Translations under genes and position numbers: made by a program | The notes under the pieces: model-generated | The model's input: the letters and a program-made list of their open reading frames with translations, nothing else | Database searches by the model: none | What the model was told of the DNA's origin: nothing | Assembly: GCA_964486925.1 (NCBI GenBank) | Contig: CAZAOY010000001.1 | Coordinates: 68,737-132,736 of the forward strand | Reading direction: 5' to 3' | DNA: 64,000 nucleotides | Origin: CAZAOY01 sp964486925 | Lineage (GTDB): Bacteria > Bacillota > Clostridia > Oscillospirales > Ruminococcaceae | Shown here: in pieces, positions 62,668 through 64,000 of the stretch | Numbering within the stretch: the first letter of the stretch is position 1 | How the letters are laid out: each line of letters starts with the position of its first letter

Positions 62668-62687
62668 CAAATAAAAAGCATTTTCAA
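62659..62687 (-). promoter_or_regulatory. Sigma-A promoter of mtnN, at the repeat edge
   Basis: Minus strand TTGAAA (62687-62682), 17 bases, TATAAT (62664-62659). The -10 belongs to the partial fourth repeat unit; the three downstream units repeat the -10 but not this -35. Confidence 0.7.
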
Positions 62688-63110
62688 CATATAGTTTGAA
62701 AAAATACAGTGCTGCGACAACAATTGCATGTTAGGTCGTTTTACACTGCAAATTCTTCATCCAGATTGTGGTATTTGAACAATTGTTGGGGGTATCCTTC
62801 ATGTGTGTGGTTGTTGTACAGTGGTAAATCAATATTTAGGCTATAATTTTATACTATAACAATTAACAAAACCATAATATATAGACATCTGTTTTTGTGT
62901 AAAATACAAGTAAATTAATTGTAAAAGATAAAAATGCAAATTTACTATTGACAAATTGCAAAAAATAGTGCATAATTAAAGTATTAATCCATATGCTATT
63001 TAATTGAAGTGGAAACCCGTTACTTAAAAAGGGTAGTTACAAAAGTTATCTGTCCTTTCTAAGTTTAATGCACAGTTGGATTAAAAATGATTTTTAGGAG
63101 GATACACAAC
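62688..63110. other. Intergenic region between mtnN and the OppA-type gene
   Basis: It contains a minus-strand terminator-like hairpin (CAGTG and CGAC with GTCG and CACTG, 62748-62707, then TATTTTTT) and, upstream of it on the minus strand, a possible 23-codon ORF (62802-62731) without a binding site. The rest is AT-rich. Confidence 0.35.
62948..62976 (+). promoter_or_regulatory. Sigma-A promoter of the OppA-type gene
   Basis: TTGACA, 17 bases, CATAAT, giving a leader of about 130 bases. Confidence 0.7.
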
Positions 63111-64000
63111 ATGAAAAAGACAAAACTATTGTCGCTTGTAACTTCTGCAGTACTTGTTGGTTCTATGCTACTAAGCAGCTGTAGTGGTGCAGCTACTGGC
63201 GGTAAAAGTAGCTACACAGGAACACCTAATGCTAATGAAATTACAATAAACATCGGATCAGAACCCCCAAAGCTAAATCCTATAATTGCTACAGATACGG
63301 TTTCGCTTAATGTACTACGTCACGTAACAGAAGGCCTAACTTCTCTTGACAAAAATGATAACCCTGTTCCAGGTGCGGCTGAAAAATGGGATATCTCCGA
63401 AGATAAGCTAACATATAAGTTCTATCTAAGAGATGGTCTAAAATGGAGTGATGGCTCTCCTCTAACTGCAAACGACTTTAAGTTTGCATGGATGAAGCTT
63501 CTTACACCAGAAACCGCTGCTGAATACAACTACATGGGATTTGTATTTAAAAATGGTGAAGAATTTAATAGTGGTAAGGCTAAAGCTGAGGATGTTGCAA
63601 TCAACGTAATCGATGACAAAACTCTTGAGTTTACACTAGCTGCACCAACTCCTTACATCCTTTCTCTATTAACTTTCGGTTCATTTATGCCTGTTAAGGA
63701 ATCAGCTTACAGCGATAGCTATGCTACAGAAGCTAGCAATATGCTATATAACGGTCCATACATCATGGAAAGCTGGAACCACGAAAGTGATATCGTTTTA
63801 GTTAAAAACCCTGATTACTGGGATGCTGCTAACATTAAGATCGAAAAAGCTACTCTAATGATGATTAACGATTCAAACACTGCGCTTAACTCATTTAAGA
63901 GCAACGAAATCGATATGATCGGTCTTACTGGTGAACAACCTGCTGCTTTAGTTGCTGAAGGTGAAACAATCTCTTCTTACAGCGATGGCTCTAACTGGGT
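63111..64000 (+). CDS. oppA: Oligopeptide-binding lipoprotein, 3' end outside window
   Basis: The open frame reaches the window edge after 296 residues. It has a lipoprotein signal peptide with lipobox LLSSC (Cys near 24) and an SBP family 5 domain: INIGSEPPKLNP near 45, RHVTEGLTSLDKNDNPVPGAAEKWDIS near 66, then the SDGSPLTANDFKFAWMKLL segment. This is the oligopeptide-capturing subunit of an Opp/Dpp ABC importer; the permease and ATPase genes would lie beyond the window. AGGAGGATAC precedes the ATG. Confidence 0.94.
   Translation, partial: MKKTKLLSLVTSAVLVGSMLLSSCSGAATGGKSSYTGTPNANEITINIGSEPPKLNPIIATDTVSLNVLRHVTEGLTSLDKNDNPVPGAAEKWDISEDKLTYKFYLRDGLKWSDGSPLTANDFKFAWMKLLTPETAAEYNYMGFVFKNGEEFNSGKAKAEDVAINVIDDKTLEFTLAAPTPYILSLLTFGSFMPVKESAYSDSYATEASNMLYNGPYIMESWNHESDIVLVKNPDYWDAANIKIEKATLMMINDSNTALNSFKSNEIDMIGLTGEQPAALVAEGETISSYSDGSNW

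Noticed and set aside
62514..62729. 71-residue minus-strand ORF
   Set aside because: It is made of the 94-bp repeat read in shifting frames and has no ribosome binding site.

Overview
The window reads as chromosome of a low-GC, Gram-positive, probably spore-forming member of the Clostridia (Oscillospiraceae-like). The support is consensus sigma-A promoters, strong AGGAGG ribosome binding sites, many TTG/GTG starts, a cysteine T-box, spoVG, pyruvate phosphate dikinase, a CofE-like F420 ligase-family protein and an LplBC/LplA-type sugar importer. No genus is claimed.

Layout. 1-9300 is mostly minus strand: a truncated-by-window ABC-F ATPase behind a translated leader and a terminator hairpin, a cof/GNAT/yqeK operon, a divergent DeoR regulator, a P-loop kinase, a DJ-1 protein and several proteins I cannot name. 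9600-10830 is a junk-rich zone holding a decayed IS256-type transposase, a cluster of GTTACCTCACT repeats and tRNA-Leu(GAG). 11100-24800 is plus strand: CofE-like protein, two RCK/TrkA proteins without a channel gene, a zinc-ribbon/PASTA pseudokinase, tRNA-Arg(CCG), a small accessory patch with a duplicated and decayed zinc-ribbon gene, an APH-like kinase, an acyltransferase, an HD hydrolase and a three-gene ABC-2 transporter.

24800-43800 carries spoVG, a flavin-binding NimA-like protein next to a membrane diguanylate cyclase, ppdK, a glmU-like/prs/glycosyltransferase operon, a URO-D family protein, and a carbohydrate locus (two permeases, lipoprotein, LacI regulator, intracellular GH30 hydrolase) with a long structured leader containing LacI-type AAACGTTT palindromes. 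43800-62300 is a long minus-strand housekeeping run: a two-component system, a TtcA-like protein, a 1-phosphofructokinase-like kinase, cysS and cysE behind a Cys T-box, pgsA, rimO, recX, recA, prmC, a DUF1385 protein, a second two-component system with a lipoprotein, a small URO-D-like protein, a DMT exporter and mtnN. The mtnN leader is a 94-bp unit repeated three times. The window ends inside an OppA-type lipoprotein gene.

Most interesting points: the inducible-looking ABC-F leader with duplicated hairpins, the pseudokinase lacking both catalytic aspartates, a GlmU homologue whose uridyltransferase half has lost its signature, the nested operator upstream of the sugar importer, and the triplicated mtnN promoter/leader unit.
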